Shown: positions 9,517 through 21,375 of the stretch, in pieces
How positions within the stretch are numbered: the first letter of the stretch is position 1
Layout of the letters: the number at the start of each line of letters is the position of its first letter
Source of the DNA: Rhynchopus sp. YZ270_cl-10
Lineage: Eukaryota; Euglenozoa; Diplonemea; Diplonemida; Diplonemidae
NCBI GenBank assembly: GCA_964035575.1
Contig: OZ037833.1
Location: 1,426,001 to 1,490,000 of the forward strand
Direction: 5' to 3'
DNA length: 64,000 nt
Made by a program: the position numbers and the translations under genes
The notes under the pieces: generated by a model
Databases searched by the model: none
Told to the model about the DNA's origin: nothing
What the model saw: only the letters and a program-made list of their open reading frames with translations

Positions 9517-12500
9517 CTCATATGAATCCATTAAAAGCGTCTATGGCATGATCTAAGCATCACATAATTTCTGAAATCAATACCAACCACAATTTACGGC
9601 TATTTTTCCAGCAATAGCCGTATCATGGCTTATAACCATACCTAAGGATGTCCAATATGCTGGAAAAGTTAATAATCTTGGGTATATAGGGTTTTTGGGC
9701 ACATTTGAGTCAATTGCGGGGTCTTACGATTTAATCTGAGCATCACACATATCCTAATCACCTATATAATCGAAAAACACATACAAAATGACCTACATAG
9801 CCGTAAAATGACCCAAATGTGCATATTCGGGTTGAAATTTCATTTTTTCGGAAAGTTTTTTTTTCTCACCAATTACATGGGTGAGTTCCGAGTACATTAT
9901 GGGGTCGTAAGTTTTTATTCAAGCATCACACATTATGTAGAATAATTTATGCCATACAATGTTACCAAAAAAAGTCGATTTTTGGTCACTTTTTCAAAAA
10001 TATGAAAATTCGATTTTTGGGTACTAGATAGGTCTTTCCGGTGCAAAAACGACCGTTAAATGGATTCTCCGGGGTCCTAAGGCCCCAAAAATCACTTTTG
10101 GACACACGGGCAATATCCCAGTATACCCTAGGAAATTGGTGGGAACCCAAAAATTGGCCTCAAAATCCGACCAAAACCAAGGTTTCTGTAGAGGTACATG
10201 TGAACCTCATGTGTGTTCTGGAGACCCATTTTGTTTTTAAAAGTGAATCTAAATAGCCAAAAATTTAAAACTCTTGTAGCGCATTCGGAATAGAGGGGGT
10301 ATTCGCGAAAACCTGTGCGAAACATTTATCAATTCAGGTCTGACCCACATGGTCATGACCCCATATTTTGGGTGCGGAAAACACCCTATCTGTTGACCTA
10401 CCGGCTTGTATGCCTGTATACCTGGTTGGGTCAACTTTTTGAAAATTTCCTGGGCCATATACCCTATTTGGGCCCCCTGAATCCATTGCGACATCGTTTT
10501 TTCACATCCGAGTGAAAACTAATATATAGGATAACCCATGGGTATGGGTACCTCGCTCAATACCCCTAAAATCAGTGCTTTTGAAAATGACCCTATGGAA
10601 AAATGTATCCAAAATATTGAAACATGTTCTCCTGGCATCTGCAACACGATATTTTGGGCCCCCTGGGCCCCGGGGGCCCTACGGGCCCCCATATTCGCGA
10701 AAAGTTGGGCATCCCAGCTAGTGGGTCGGTACTGGGTATACAAACATCCCCCCAAAAAGTGAGATTTTGACCCCCCAAAAATGGCCATTTTTTTACTCCC
10801 CGGGACCTTCTCAGGTGTGTATTCGGACCCTCTCGTGGTCTTAAACCGGATTTTTGGGGCCCCCACACCCTGGAATACCCCCCATAGTGTCGTTTTTTCA
10901 CCCGCAGGGCCGATTTTTTAGAAAAAATTTGGTTTTTAAGGAACAACATTTACCCTGCGACACCTTGAAAAACAGGTGATTTTTGCCTTTTTCAGTTGTG
11001 TGTGTGCAGTGCCGAATTCCCCAGGCTTGGTGAAAGTTGTGCCTCCAATACCCCTATGTGGGTTGGAAAAATCAAATAAAGATAAAATTTTGAGGCAGCC
11101 TGGGGGTGTGCTATGGTAAACAATTTGTGTGTGTAAAAATACCCCTAAAAAACACCCTAAAAATGGCTGTTTTTCGCCTATTTTTGGGGGTCGCCTGAGC
11201 TATTTTTTTTATTGTTTTGGCTTTTCCTGGGACCTGAAAATAGGGTCCTGGGCCCAATATGTCCCAATGAGGCCATTGGAATATCGATATTTTCCAGATA
11301 TGGGCCTCCTAGACAGAAATTTTTGATTTTGGTGTTGCAAAAATTTTCGAAAATCCTGAAAAGTGCCCAAAAACACGTAAAAACACGTGTATAGGCACAC
11401 CCTATCGGCCCCCAGCATTGCCCAGGATTGTTGCAAATTTTCCCTGCATGGGGGCCCTCCGGGCCCCCTGGACCCATTGCGACCCGATTGGTTCACATTC
11501 CTGGAAAATTTGGTCCCTAAGACACATACGTGGTTAACATACCCCTGAAAAACACCCTATTTTTGACCCTAAAAAACACCCTATTTTTGACCCTGAAAAC
11601 ATGATTTTAGCAAATAGGGCAACTAGTTTGGTGATCCAGCAACCGACTCATGGGCCCAGTATGTCCAACAGGGCCATATGTTTGGTAAATTTTACCGGGG
11701 GCAAGGGGATGTACAAAAAAAAGTGGATTTTTTACCTTAAAAAAATGGCCAAAAATAGGCCAAAAATGGCCATTTTTCGGCCATGTGACCCCCACAGCAA
11801 CCCTATATAGACCCCCAAAAACCTAATATTTTTTTCCCAGCGATGTGTCCTGGGGGCCCTTCGGGCCCCCAGGACACATCGCAACCCCGTTTTTTGAGGT
11901 GGCCTGTAGGGTGACCCCTTCAAAAAGCTGGAACCCGGATTTTGGGGTCAGGGGTCCCTTTATGCACTTTTATGTATAAAAAAATGTCTGGGGCGAGAAA
12001 ATGCAAATTTTTGCCTGCAAACACACTGCATACTACGACAGGACCATATTCCATCTTATCAGGAAAAATTTCGGAGGTGTTAGTCATAAAAACAATTTAA
12101 AATTTTTTGAAAAAACATGAGATCTGGATAAAAGTTTTGACTGTACCTGTGGAAGGTGGGATTTTGCCTGTGTTTTGACTTTTTTTTTCAGTAAATAAAC
12201 TTCTACTCATCTCCGGAGGCCATCCGAGGTCGCAATTAACTCATTTTGACAATTTAGGGCCATATACCGCCCGTTTTTTCAAAAAGTTGAAAATTTTGGC
12301 CCCCAGGATTGGGTACAGCGTGTACTGAACCCTGATTTTCGAAAAATCTCAACTTTTGAAATTCGTCACTTATGGCAGCATGTATCTGACACCCGATTTT
12401 GACTTTTCCCGTGAATCCATTTTGGTGCATATACACTATCTGGCACCCCTGAGTCCATTGCGGGGTCGTTTTTTCAAAAAGTCGACCGGACTAATACCTA

Positions 12501-12965
12501 ATATGACCCTGGGTATAGCGTACCGTCTCAGAAACACCCCAAAATCAGTGTTTTTGAAGGGTTGTCACAGCTAAAATCGATGAAAAAATGTCAAAATCAC
12601 TTTCCCGTGACCCAATAGCGTGAAATATGACCCATGTGGGCCCCCAGGACCTATAGCACCCCCAATAGGTCGATTCCATGCATATTTCACACCCCCAGAT
12701 ATATGCGCCCATAGGGTGCCACACCCCAAAATCATGATTTTTACATGATTTTTGGCCGGATGCACTGACCAGCAGGGCCATACCGTCTACCGGGGCAACC
12801 ATATTTTTGAAACATCGGCCTTGCATAGGGCCCAGTATGTCCCACAGGGTATATTGCCCCAGTATCAGGTCCCCGCACAAGCCAAACCAATATTTTAAAA
12901 TCGCTTTTTTTGAAAAAAATATTTTTCAAAAATAATCGTGATTTTTGGGATTTTGGTGATTTTTA
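9517..12965. other. Gene-free hairpin-rich block (copy 2)
   Basis: Near-identical to 1440-4888 at a constant offset of 8077. No gene seen. Confidence 0.6.
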
Positions 12966-13502
12966 CAGTTTTGCACACCCTGAAAATCGATTTTTTCGGC
13001 TCCGCCGGTGAAATATCGACATAATTTAGGTATGTTATGTGCATAATATACCCATTAGAGCCCATTCAAGTCACATTCCGACCATTTTTCGTGAAAAAAT
13101 GCAACTTTTTGTCACCGTGACCCCCAAAAATGACGATTTTTTGGTCGATTTTTTCGGCCAAAAATTTCGTACCACAGGGCCATACCATATACTGGGATTA
13201 TCAACTTTTTGAAAATACGGCCTGGTATTCGGGTGTATATGTCCCATGGGGCCCATAGTAACCTTACTGGGTCATGCCCAAAGCCAATCTTAATAGTAAA
13301 ATTCGATTTTCTGTGAAAAATATTTTGACCAAAAAATCGTCATTTTTCCGATTTTCGTCATTTTTACAGTTTTGCACACCCTGAAAATCGATTTTTTCGG
13401 CTCCGCCGGTGAAATATCGACATAATTTAGGTATGTTATGTGCATAATATACCCATTAGAGCCCATTCAAGTCACATTCCGACCATTTTTCGTGAAAAAA
13501 TG
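12966..13502. repeat. 401-bp satellite, about 1.3 units
   Basis: Starts at 12966 and 13367. Two whole units fewer than the array at 4889, with identical flanks on both sides. Confidence 0.92.
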
Positions 13503-13866
13503 CGTCGGTGAACATGTTGGCGTTGGAGGGGATCGCTGTGAGGTACGCCCCGGACATGGGGAGGAGAAGGGACTTCATGCGGGCACGGTCCCTCGTGCTC
13601 AAGGCCAGCATGAGCTTGTCTGCCTGCGCATCAACAATAGCCGCCGCGAGCTTCTGCTGGAGCGGGAGCTGGGTGGGCTGGTCTGTGTTGAGCTTGTACT
13701 TCAGGTCCACTCGCTCGTTGAAGTCCGTCACAGCATGCTTCCATCTCAGGGCATCCCAGGCGTACAGTGGGTCCAGGGTTTGCGCCAGCTGGAAGTTCCC
13801 AGCTTGGGACGCAAGAGCTGCTGCTGACCAGTGATCCCGGGCTCTGCGTATCCCGAGACCGAGAGT
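13500..13866 (-). pseudogene. LINE-type ORF fragment (copy 2)
   Basis: Same sequence and same junctions as 6225-6591, so it was duplicated with the block rather than inserted again. Confidence 0.5.
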
Positions 13867-14392
13867 TTTATTGCATATGGTGATAATTTTGAGTACTCCT
13901 GATTTTTGGAGTTAAATAAAGTGGCTTTATGGGGTGGAATTTTACTTTATGGGGTGGATTCTTTCATTTTATGGTCAAAAACAGGGTGTATTGGTTGCAA
14001 TTTTAACTTGTCGATTTTTTTCAAGTTTTTTTTGCATTTTTTGGGCCCAAAGACCCACTCAGGGGTCAAAAATTTCACGAAAAAAAAATTTTTTTTGTTG
14101 AAATTTTTTGACAAGGCGCTGGCCCATACAAAATGTACAGGGTGGGTTTTGTTACAATCATCGCAAGTGCTCATGCTGCACATGCCCAACCTATGTCATC
14201 ATCCAGCTTTGGTCTTGTGCCGAAGAAAACAATCTTCAACACGAATGCACTCAAAAACAGATCCTGTGTAGAGTACAGTCTTGCCCTTGTTTGTTCCACC
14301 TATCGGCTGCACAGATGTCTACAGGGAGGCACATTGGTAGTGGTAGTTTTGGTGTGTTAGCTTTACGTGGTGTCTTTATGTTACCACCCCAA

Positions 14393-14408
14393 CACACTTC
14401 CCTGTTGA
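14393..14408 (+). promoter_or_regulatory. Upstream box of U4 copy 2
   Basis: CACACTTCCCTGTTGA, 51 nt upstream of U4. Confidence 0.65.
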
Positions 14409-14443
14409 CATAGCTTTGTGACAGGACTGGGAGAAAAGGAGGT

Positions 14444-14585
14444 ATTCTTGCGCTCGGGATAATTCCATAAGCAATGACCAAATAGGGACGCTGTGGAGAG
14501 ATTGCTGGTTGAAAACTACCCAATTCCCGCCATGGGCCGCTTCGGCGTTGCCACATTGGCAATTTGTGTAGCTGCTTCGGCGGCC
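14444..14585 (+). ncRNA. U4: U4 snRNA (copy 2)
   Basis: Same sequence as 7169-7310: U6-pairing strand, Sm site and UUCG terminal hairpin present. Confidence 0.85.
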
Positions 14586-14687
14586 TTGTTTTTACTAATA
14601 AGATTGATCATCACCTTCACTTACTTCCCTGTGACATGGGTGTGTAATCTGCTTGCCTTGTTGTTTCCTAGTAATATTGATCATAAT

Positions 14688-14705
14688 CATGCTTCCCTGT
14701 ACATG
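14688..14705 (+). promoter_or_regulatory. Upstream box of U2 copy 2
   Basis: CATGCTTCCCTGTACATG, 51 nt upstream of U2. Confidence 0.75.
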
Positions 14706-14738
14706 GGTGTCGAATTCGGTATGGACTAAAAAGAAGTC

Positions 14739-14926
14739 ATACCTTCTCGGCCTTTTGGCTAAGATCAAGTGTATTATCTGTTCTTATCAGCTTAATATCT
14801 GATACAGTGCCTTGTGCACTGATGATATTAACGCAATTTCTCATTGGGGTGACGGGTCGCCAGGGCAACCTGGTCCGTTCACACATGTTGCCCTGGAGCT
14901 GCACAACATCCAGGAGTGGCATACCC
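14739..14926 (+). ncRNA. U2: U2 snRNA (copy 2)
   Basis: Same sequence as 7464-7651. Confidence 0.95.
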
Positions 14927-15184
14927 TCTTTTTTAACAAAACAAAAACAAACATACCATACATACCATACATACACAGTGGTTACCACTGTGATGTGGGT
15001 TATTAAAAACAGAGGTCGGAGCGAGCCTCTCAATGTCAGAGGCTTCAAAGCATTTCACGAGAAAACTCGCCCCTGTCCTTCTTCATCACTATCACTTGAC
15101 CGAACACTCCCTGCAAGGAAGCCTGTAAAAGGCGATGCTTAGGCAACAACACAGACACAGGGGGGGTGCTGGGTGGGAAAATAT

Positions 15185-15515
15185 AAAAAAGGGTGCTTGC
15201 GTTGTGTGCTGGATCGGGACCACCAGTAAACTGGCAGCCCCACATCCAGTTCTAATATTTGAAGTGTGAAATAGAACGCAGTCAGAATTAGTGTTACACG
15301 CTAATGTAAGAATAATCATCATGGGTAATATTCTGTACGAACGTACGGGATTTACATCATATGAAAGTAGTTCCGCCTTGGGCCATATCAGGCCCAACAG
15401 CAGGACCGCATCATAAAAATTGTAAAGAATTTTCTTAAATAGAAAGGTCTTTTCAAGTTTTAGCTGTTGCTGAACGAGTTGTTTGGTTTCGAAGTAGCAC
15501 ACTAACTTAGCACCC
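15185..15515 (-). ncRNA. RNA X, copy A3
   Basis: Same sequence as copy A1, same position relative to U2. Confidence 0.7.
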
Positions 15516-15538
15516 AAACATAGGGAGAGTATGGGAAA

Positions 15539-15574
15539 ACAAGACAGGGTTGTCTTGTTGGAGGTGGGTCAGGG
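15539..15574 (-). promoter_or_regulatory. Palindromic upstream box of RNA X A3
   Basis: ACAAGAC-N6-GTCTTGT ending 23 nt before RNA X A3. Confidence 0.7.
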
Positions 15575-15636
15575 TGACACACACTTTGTACATGCATCAT
15601 ATGTGTGAATGTTTTTTCTCATGGTGACGTAAAAAA

Positions 15637-15749
15637 GGCCAGTCTCTTTCGAGGCTGGCCATGTTTGACAAAGTTGTGTGAGAAGAATATAATCTTCATG
15701 CTTCCATACCAATGAAGTACAGAAACTGTAGCTTTAGAAATCGTTGGTT
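15637..15749 (-). ncRNA. SL RNA gene 6
   Basis: 113 nt, leader unchanged. The promoter is a variant (CATGTTTACCAGTACATG, starting at 15799), still 50 nt upstream. Confidence 0.9.
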
Positions 15750-15907
15750 GCCCTTTTTCTTAACATTGCTCTAAGCACCAACATGTACTGGTAAACATGC
15801 CACTTGTGGTGAATAATGTGGGTAGGAATGGTCTGGGCAACGTGGTGGGGTGTATCAACAACACATGTGTATGGTGATGTGGAAACAATGTTCACATGGA
15901 AAAATGT

Positions 15908-16226
15908 AAAAAAGAAACGCTTCTCCAGTTCAAGCCATTGAGTTGGAAACACCCTCACTCTGCTCTGTGCTGCGATCCTTGAACTGTCCACTGCAGGAGT
16001 TATGAGCTGCTCTGTGAGACCAGCCTGGCCCGGTTCACCCCATTTCACTCTGATTGTTGCCCTGGTTTACACCAAGGCCGCAAACAGGACAGTAGACTAA
16101 CACGGACAACACATCAACACAGAAGTTGAAGGTGCCTTTGGTCCACCTCAAAGAGTGCCCAGTTCTGGAGAAGCTTGCCCCCCCAGAAGCTAGGGGTTTC
16201 AGGATGCAGCCAACACATCCCGGCTC
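15908..16226 (-). ncRNA. 7SL (SRP) RNA, copy 1
   Basis: RNA core of the signal recognition particle. At 15996-16041 the minus strand reads GGTGAACCGGGCCAGGC... then AGAGCAGCTCATAACTCC. This follows SRP helix 8 of other eukaryotes (GGTGAACCGGCCCAGGTC...GGAGCAGGTCAAAACTCC), the SRP54-binding helix. The 5' end GAGCCGGGATGTG resembles the Alu-domain start GCCGGGCGCGG and lies exactly 23 nt after the palindromic box. A T6 run ends the gene. Length about 319 nt, near the usual 280-300. Confidence 0.85.
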
Positions 16227-16249
16227 AATAGATACCATATTGTCGGAAT

Positions 16250-16285
16250 ACAAGACAGGGTTGTCTAGTTGGAGGTGGGTCAGGT
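16250..16285 (-). promoter_or_regulatory. Palindromic upstream box of 7SL copy 1
   Basis: A one-base variant of the palindrome (one arm reads CTAGACA on the minus strand), followed 23 nt later by 7SL. Confidence 0.7.
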
Positions 16286-16379
16286 CAAAAACGTGGTTTT
16301 GAAGATCCTCACTTCTTGTGTGTGTTTTTTTTTTGCTTTGCACAAAGACACACAAAGACAATCATGCTAACGTAAAAAA

Positions 16380-16491
16380 GGCCAGTCTCTTTCGAAACCG
16401 GCCATGTTTTGACAAAGTTGTGTGAGAAGAGTAATCTTCATGCTTCCATACCAATGAAGTACAGAAACTGTAGCTTTAGAAATCGTTGGTT
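16380..16491 (-). ncRNA. SL RNA gene 7
   Basis: 112 nt, leader unchanged. The terminal hairpin is GGCCGGTTTC..., in which one stem base changes. The promoter box CATGCTTCCCTGAGCACATA lies 50 nt upstream. Confidence 0.9.
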
Positions 16492-16559
16492 GCTCTTTTT
16501 CTCTACACAGCTTTCGACATGTATGTGCTCAGGGAAGCATGCCAGTAGCATAAACCATA

Positions 16560-16664
16560 TGGTCGTTTTTTGAAACCAATATTTCAATGGGTTACTGCAG
16601 CCTGCCACTTGCCACCTGTGGGTGATGGGTATGTCTGCACATATGTGTTGGTCTGGGAAGCATG
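16560..16664 (-). other. Orphan upstream-type box with possible short RNA
   Basis: CATGCTTCCCAGACC starts at 16664 on the minus strand, but no known RNA begins 50 nt on. The predicted start (about 16614) opens a short sequence with AACCC...ATATTGGTT pairing before the next SL promoter. It may be a remnant SL promoter or a small RNA of 50-60 nt. Confidence 0.25.
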
Positions 16665-16710
16665 AAGAAGACACCAGTGTAAAAAATACGTGTGATCCGG
16701 GGGACAAAAA

Positions 16711-16815
16711 AAAAGTTGATACTTTCTCGATTAATGCGTGTCATCCTTGCGCAGGGACCATGCTAATCTTCTCTGTATCGATCCAATTTTAACGGATGTC
16801 CCATTTCTGGGGTCC
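16711..16815 (-). ncRNA. U6: U6 snRNA, copy 1
   Basis: Catalytic spliceosomal RNA. It carries ACAGAGAAGATTAGCATGG (the ACAGAGA box that binds the 5' splice site and the U4-pairing region), then CCCTGCGCAAGGATGACACGC with the AGC-triad/ISL region. It ends in a T9 run. The 5' end GGACCCCAGAAATGGGAC forms the short hairpin typical of trypanosome U6. It starts 23 nt after the palindromic box. No divergent tRNA lies upstream, unlike trypanosome U6. Confidence 0.95.
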
Positions 16816-16838
16816 AGTATATATGCACAAGGTGGTTG

Positions 16839-16874
16839 ACAAGACAGGGGCCCCTTGTTGGAGTTGGGTCAGGG
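16839..16874 (-). promoter_or_regulatory. Palindromic upstream box of U6 copy 1
   Basis: Here the palindrome is ACAAG-GGGCCCCTGTCTTGT on the minus strand, with ACCCAACTCC before it. It ends 23 nt before U6. Confidence 0.7.
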
Positions 16875-16958
16875 TCTGAATGTGGTTCTAAACTTCTGCT
16901 GTTGTTGTGTGGGTTTTTTTGCTTCTTGTGCACAAGACGATCGTGTTAACGTAAAAAA

Positions 16959-17070
16959 GGCCAGTCTCTTTCGAAACTGGCCATGTTTTGACAAAGTTGT
17001 GTGAAGAATATAATCTTCATGCTTCCATACCAATGAAGTACAGAAACTGTAGCTTTAGAAATCGTTGGTT
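16959..17070 (-). ncRNA. SL RNA gene 8
   Basis: 112 nt, GGCCAGTTTC hairpin variant; the promoter resembles that of gene 6. Confidence 0.9.
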
Positions 17071-17228
17071 GCCCTTTTTCTTAACATTGCTCTAAGCACC
17101 AACATGTACTGGTAAACATGCCACTTGTGGTGAATAATGTGGGTAGGAATGGTCTGGGCAACGTGGTGGGGTGTATCAACAACACATGTGTATGGTGATG
17201 TGGAAACAATGTTCACATGGAAAAATGT

Positions 17229-17547
17229 AAAAAAGAAACGCTTCTCCAGTTCAAGCCATTGAGTTGGAAACACCCTCACTCTGCTCTGTGCTGCGATCCT
17301 TGAACTGTCCACTGCAGGAGTTATGAGCTGCTCTGTGAGACCAGCCTGGCCCGGTTCACCCCATTTCACTCTGATTGTTGCCCTGGTTTACACCAAGGCC
17401 GCAAACAGGACAGTAGACTAACACGGACAACACATCAACACAGAAGTTGAAGGTGCCTTTGGTCCACCTCAAAGAGTGCCCAGTTCTGGAGAAGCTTGCC
17501 CCCCCAGAAGCTAGGGGTTTCAGGATGCAGCCAACACATCCCGGCTC
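17229..17547 (-). ncRNA. 7SL (SRP) RNA, copy 2
   Basis: Same as 15908-16226, in the second 1321-bp unit. Confidence 0.85.
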
Positions 17548-17570
17548 AATAGATACCATATTGTCGGAAT

Positions 17571-17606
17571 ACAAGACAGGGTTGTCTAGTTGGAGGTGGG
17601 TCAGGT
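17571..17606 (-). promoter_or_regulatory. Palindromic upstream box of 7SL copy 2
   Basis: Same as at 16250; 23 nt before 7SL. Confidence 0.7.
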
Positions 17607-17700
17607 CAAAAACGTGGTTTTGAAGATCCTCACTTCTTGTGTGTGTTTTTTTTTTGCTTTGCACAAAGACACACAAAGACAATCATGCTAACGTAAAAAA

Positions 17701-17812
17701 GGCCAGTCTCTTTCGAAACCGGCCATGTTTTGACAAAGTTGTGTGAGAAGAGTAATCTTCATGCTTCCATACCAATGAAGTACAGAAACTGTAGCTTTAG
17801 AAATCGTTGGTT
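17701..17812 (-). ncRNA. SL RNA gene 9
   Basis: Copy of gene 7, 112 nt. Confidence 0.9.
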
Positions 17813-18031
17813 GCTCTTTTTCTCTACACAGCTTTCGACATGTATGTGCTCAGGGAAGCATGCCAGTAGCATAAACCATATGGTCGTTTTTTGAAACCAA
17901 TATTTCAATGGGTTACTGCAGCCTGCCACTTGCCACCTGTGGGTGATGGGTATGTCTGCACATATGTGTTGGTCTGGGAAGCATGAAGAAGACACCAGTG
18001 TAAAAAATACGTGTGATCCGGGGGACAAAAA

Positions 18032-18136
18032 AAAAGTTGATACTTTCTCGATTAATGCGTGTCATCCTTGCGCAGGGACCATGCTAATCTTCTCTGTATC
18101 GATCCAATTTTAACGGATGTCCCATTTCTGGGGTCC
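18032..18136 (-). ncRNA. U6: U6 snRNA, copy 2
   Basis: Same as 16711-16815. Confidence 0.95.
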
Positions 18137-18159
18137 AGTATATATGCACAAGGTGGTTG

Positions 18160-18195
18160 ACAAGACAGGGGCCCCTTGTTGGAGTTGGGTCAGGG
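18160..18195 (-). promoter_or_regulatory. Palindromic upstream box of U6 copy 2
   Basis: Same as at 16839; 23 nt before U6. Confidence 0.7.
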
Positions 18196-18279
18196 TCTGA
18201 ATGTGGTTCTAAACTTCTGCTGTTGTTGTGTGGGTTTTTTTGCTTCTTGTGCACAAGACGATCGTGTTAACGTAAAAAA

Positions 18280-18391
18280 GGCCAGTCTCTTTCGAAACTG
18301 GCCATGTTTTGACAAAGTTGTGTGAAGAATATAATCTTCATGCTTCCATACCAATGAAGTACAGAAACTGTAGCTTTAGAAATCGTTGGTT
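18280..18391 (-). ncRNA. SL RNA gene 10
   Basis: 112 nt, GGCCAGTTTC hairpin variant. From here on the sequence follows block 1 (842 onward). Confidence 0.9.
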
Positions 18392-18714
18392 GCCTTTTTT
18401 CTCTACAATGTTCTAGGTACCCACTTGTTCTGGGAAGCCTTCTGTCAATGTCTATAATACGGTTGCTTTTTCGTACCTGACATCTTGGTCACTGTGAAGG
18501 TTCTACATAAAAATATCCTTAAGTGTGATCCTACAGAAGGATATTCGACAGAGTCAACAGTGGCTTCTGAAGGGGAACAAGTGTCACAAATATGGTTTTG
18601 CAGGCGATATAAAAATGGGGTGCAGTAAGCACTTGTGCATTAGGTCAGGTGTGAATTGGGTGTGTTTTTGGGTTTGCTTCTTGTGCACAAAGACAATCGT
18701 GCTAACGTAAAAAA

Positions 18715-18827
18715 GGCCAGTCTCTTTCGAGGCTGGCCATGTTTGACAAAGTTGTGTGAGAAGAATATAATCTTCATGCTTCCATACCAATGAAGTACAG
18801 AAACTGTAGCTTTAGAAATCGTTGGTT
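18715..18827 (-). ncRNA. SL RNA gene 11
   Basis: 113 nt, copy of gene 2 with the same promoter 50 nt upstream. Confidence 0.92.
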
Positions 18828-19016
18828 GCCTTTTTTCTCTACAACGTTCTGAGTACAGACGTGTCCTGGGAAGCATGCCAGTAGTGTAAAAAATATGATG
18901 GTTTTTTTGTACCTAACATCTTGTACACTGAGAAGGTTCTGCACAAGTGGAAGCCTATATAAGGATATTCATAAGAGTCAAAAGGGGCTTCTGAAGGGGT
19001 ATATGGGTAGTATGAG

Positions 19017-19938
19017 CTCATATGAATCCATTAAAAGCGTCTATGGCATGATCTAAGCATCACATAATTTCTGAAATCAATACCAACCACAATTTACGGC
19101 TATTTTTCCAGCAATAGCCGTATCATGGCTTATAACCATACCTAAGGATGTCCAATATGCTGGAAAAGTTAATAATCTTGGGTGTATAGGGTTTTTGGGC
19201 ACATTTGAGTCAATTGCGGGGTCTTACGATTTAATCTGAGCATCACACATATCCTAATCACCTATATAATCGAAAAACACATACAAAATGACCTACATAG
19301 CCGTAAAATGACCCAAATGTGCATATTCGGGTTGAAATTTCATTTTTTCGGAAAGTTTTTTTTTCTCAACAATTACATGGGTGAGTTCCGAGTACATTAT
19401 GGGGTCGTAAGTTTTTATTCAAGCATCACACATTATGTAGAATAATTTATGCCATACAATGTTACCAAAAAAAGTCGATTTTTGGTCACTTTTTCAAAAA
19501 TATGAAAATTCGATTTTTGGGTACTAGATAGGTCTTTCCGGTGCAAAAACGACCGTTAAATGGATTCTCCGGGGTCCTAAGGCCCCAAAAATCACTTTTG
19601 GACACACGGGCAATATCCCAGTATACCCTAGGAAATTGGTGGGAACCCAAAAATTGGCCTCAAAATCCGACCAAAACCAAGGTTTCTGTAGAGGTACATG
19701 TGAACCTCATGTGTGTTCTGGAGACCCATTTTGTTTTTAAAAGTGAATCTAAATAGCCAAAAATTTAAAACTCTTGTAGCGCATTCGGAATAGAGGGGGT
19801 ATTCGCGAAAACCTGTGCGAAACATTTATCAATTCAGGTCTGACCCACATGGTCATGACCCCATATTTTGGGTGCGGAAAACACCCTATCTGTTGACCTA
19901 CCGGCTTGTATGCCTGTATACCTGGTTGCAAATTGGTT
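19017..19938. other. Gene-free block, truncated copy
   Basis: Matches 1440-2348 (offset 17577), then breaks off into the 172-bp tandem repeats near 19930. No gene seen. Confidence 0.6.
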
Positions 19939-21300
19939 GCAAATTTGAGGTATTTAGATATGGTTATATGCATGTTACACCAAAATACAGGTGTTTGTTG
20001 CACCTGTAAAATTTGAGACATTGTGTGATGCTCTAATCTGATCGTACGACCCCGCAATTGACTCAAAAATGCCCAAAAACCCCATATTCCCAAGATTTTT
20101 GCATTTTCGAGCATATATGAGCCATTTAGATATGATTATTAGCCATTTTACCCAATATACAGGTGTTTGTTGCATAGCTAAAATTCTAGACATTGTCTGA
20201 TGCTCGGATCTGACCGTACGACCCCGCAATTGACTCAGATGTGCCCAAAAACCCTATATATCCAAGATTTCTTCATTTTCATGCGTATTTGAGACATTCA
20301 GATATGGTTATATGCATTTTACACCAAAATACATGTGATTGTTGCTTTTTTGAAATTCTAGACATTGTGTGATACTCGGATCTGATCGTGCGACCCCGCA
20401 ATGAACTCAAATGTGCCCAAAAAACCCATATTCCCAAGATTATTGCATTTTAGAGCATTTTTAAGCTACTTACATGTGGTTATTAGCCATTTTACCCAAA
20501 ATAGACATGTTTATTGCATAGTTGAAATTCTAGGTATTGTGTGATGCTCGGATCTGATCGTGCGACCCCGCAATTGACTCAGATGTGCCCAAAAAACCCA
20601 TATTCCCAAGATTTTTGCATTTTCGTGCAAATTTAAGGTATTCAGATATGGTTATATGCATGTTACACCAAAATACAGGTGTTTGTTGCACCTGTAAAAT
20701 TCTAGACATTATGTGATGCTCAGATCTGATCGTACGACCCCGCAATGAACTCAGATGTGCCCAAAAAACCCATATTCCCAAGATTTTTGCATTTTCGTGC
20801 AAATTTAAGGTATTCAGATATGGTTATATGCATGTTACACCAAAATACAGGTGTTTGTTGCACCTGTAAAATTCTAGACATTATGTGATGCTCAGATCTG
20901 ATCGTACGACCCCGCAATGAACTCAGATGTGCCCAAAAACCCCATATTCCCAAGATTTTTGCATTTTAGAGCACATTCTAATTGCTTAGATAGGGTATAA
21001 AGGCATTTTGCCCATATTTTTGCGACATTTTACCGATTAGGATACTTCTGATGCTCCAATCAAATCGTCCGACCCCGCAATGGATTCAGAATGGCCCAAA
21101 AACCCTATATTCCCAAGATTTTTGCACTTTTAAGGGTTTCTGACATCCTTAGATAGGATAAAGAGGCATTTTCAGGTATTTTGATAAACGGACATTTTGT
21201 CTATTAGGATATGTGTGATGCTCAGATTGATTCATCTGACCTCATAATGGATTCAGGAGCCCCTAAATATGCCATTTTCCCAAAAATTTCTCACTTTTGA
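19939..21300. repeat. Tandem repeat of about 172 bp, roughly eight units
   Basis: The core GATCGTACGACCCCGCAATT recurs near 20040, 20210, 20385, 20555, 20725, 20900, 21065 and 21235. Between cores stand CCCATATTCCCAAGATTTTT and a CACCTGTAAAATTCTAGACA stretch. Units are 80-100% alike by eye and most diverged at the right edge. An identical array stands at 51702-53063. Confidence 0.85.
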
Positions 21301-21375
21301 CAATTTTGAAGATTCTCAGAAAGAGTGAGGAGACAAAAAAATGAGAAAAATCTGGAAAAACCAAAATATATTATT

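Larger units (their letters stand above)
15753..18394. repeat. 1321-bp tandem duplication (7SL + SL + U6 + SL)
   Basis: About 15760-17080 is repeated at 17081-18401 with a constant offset of 1321 and no difference noticed. Each unit carries 7SL, U6 and two SL genes, all on the minus strand. Confidence 0.9.

Noticed and set aside
15734-16361. 104- and 108-residue minus-strand frames
   Set aside because: They cover SL RNA and 7SL; the RNA identity explains the conservation.
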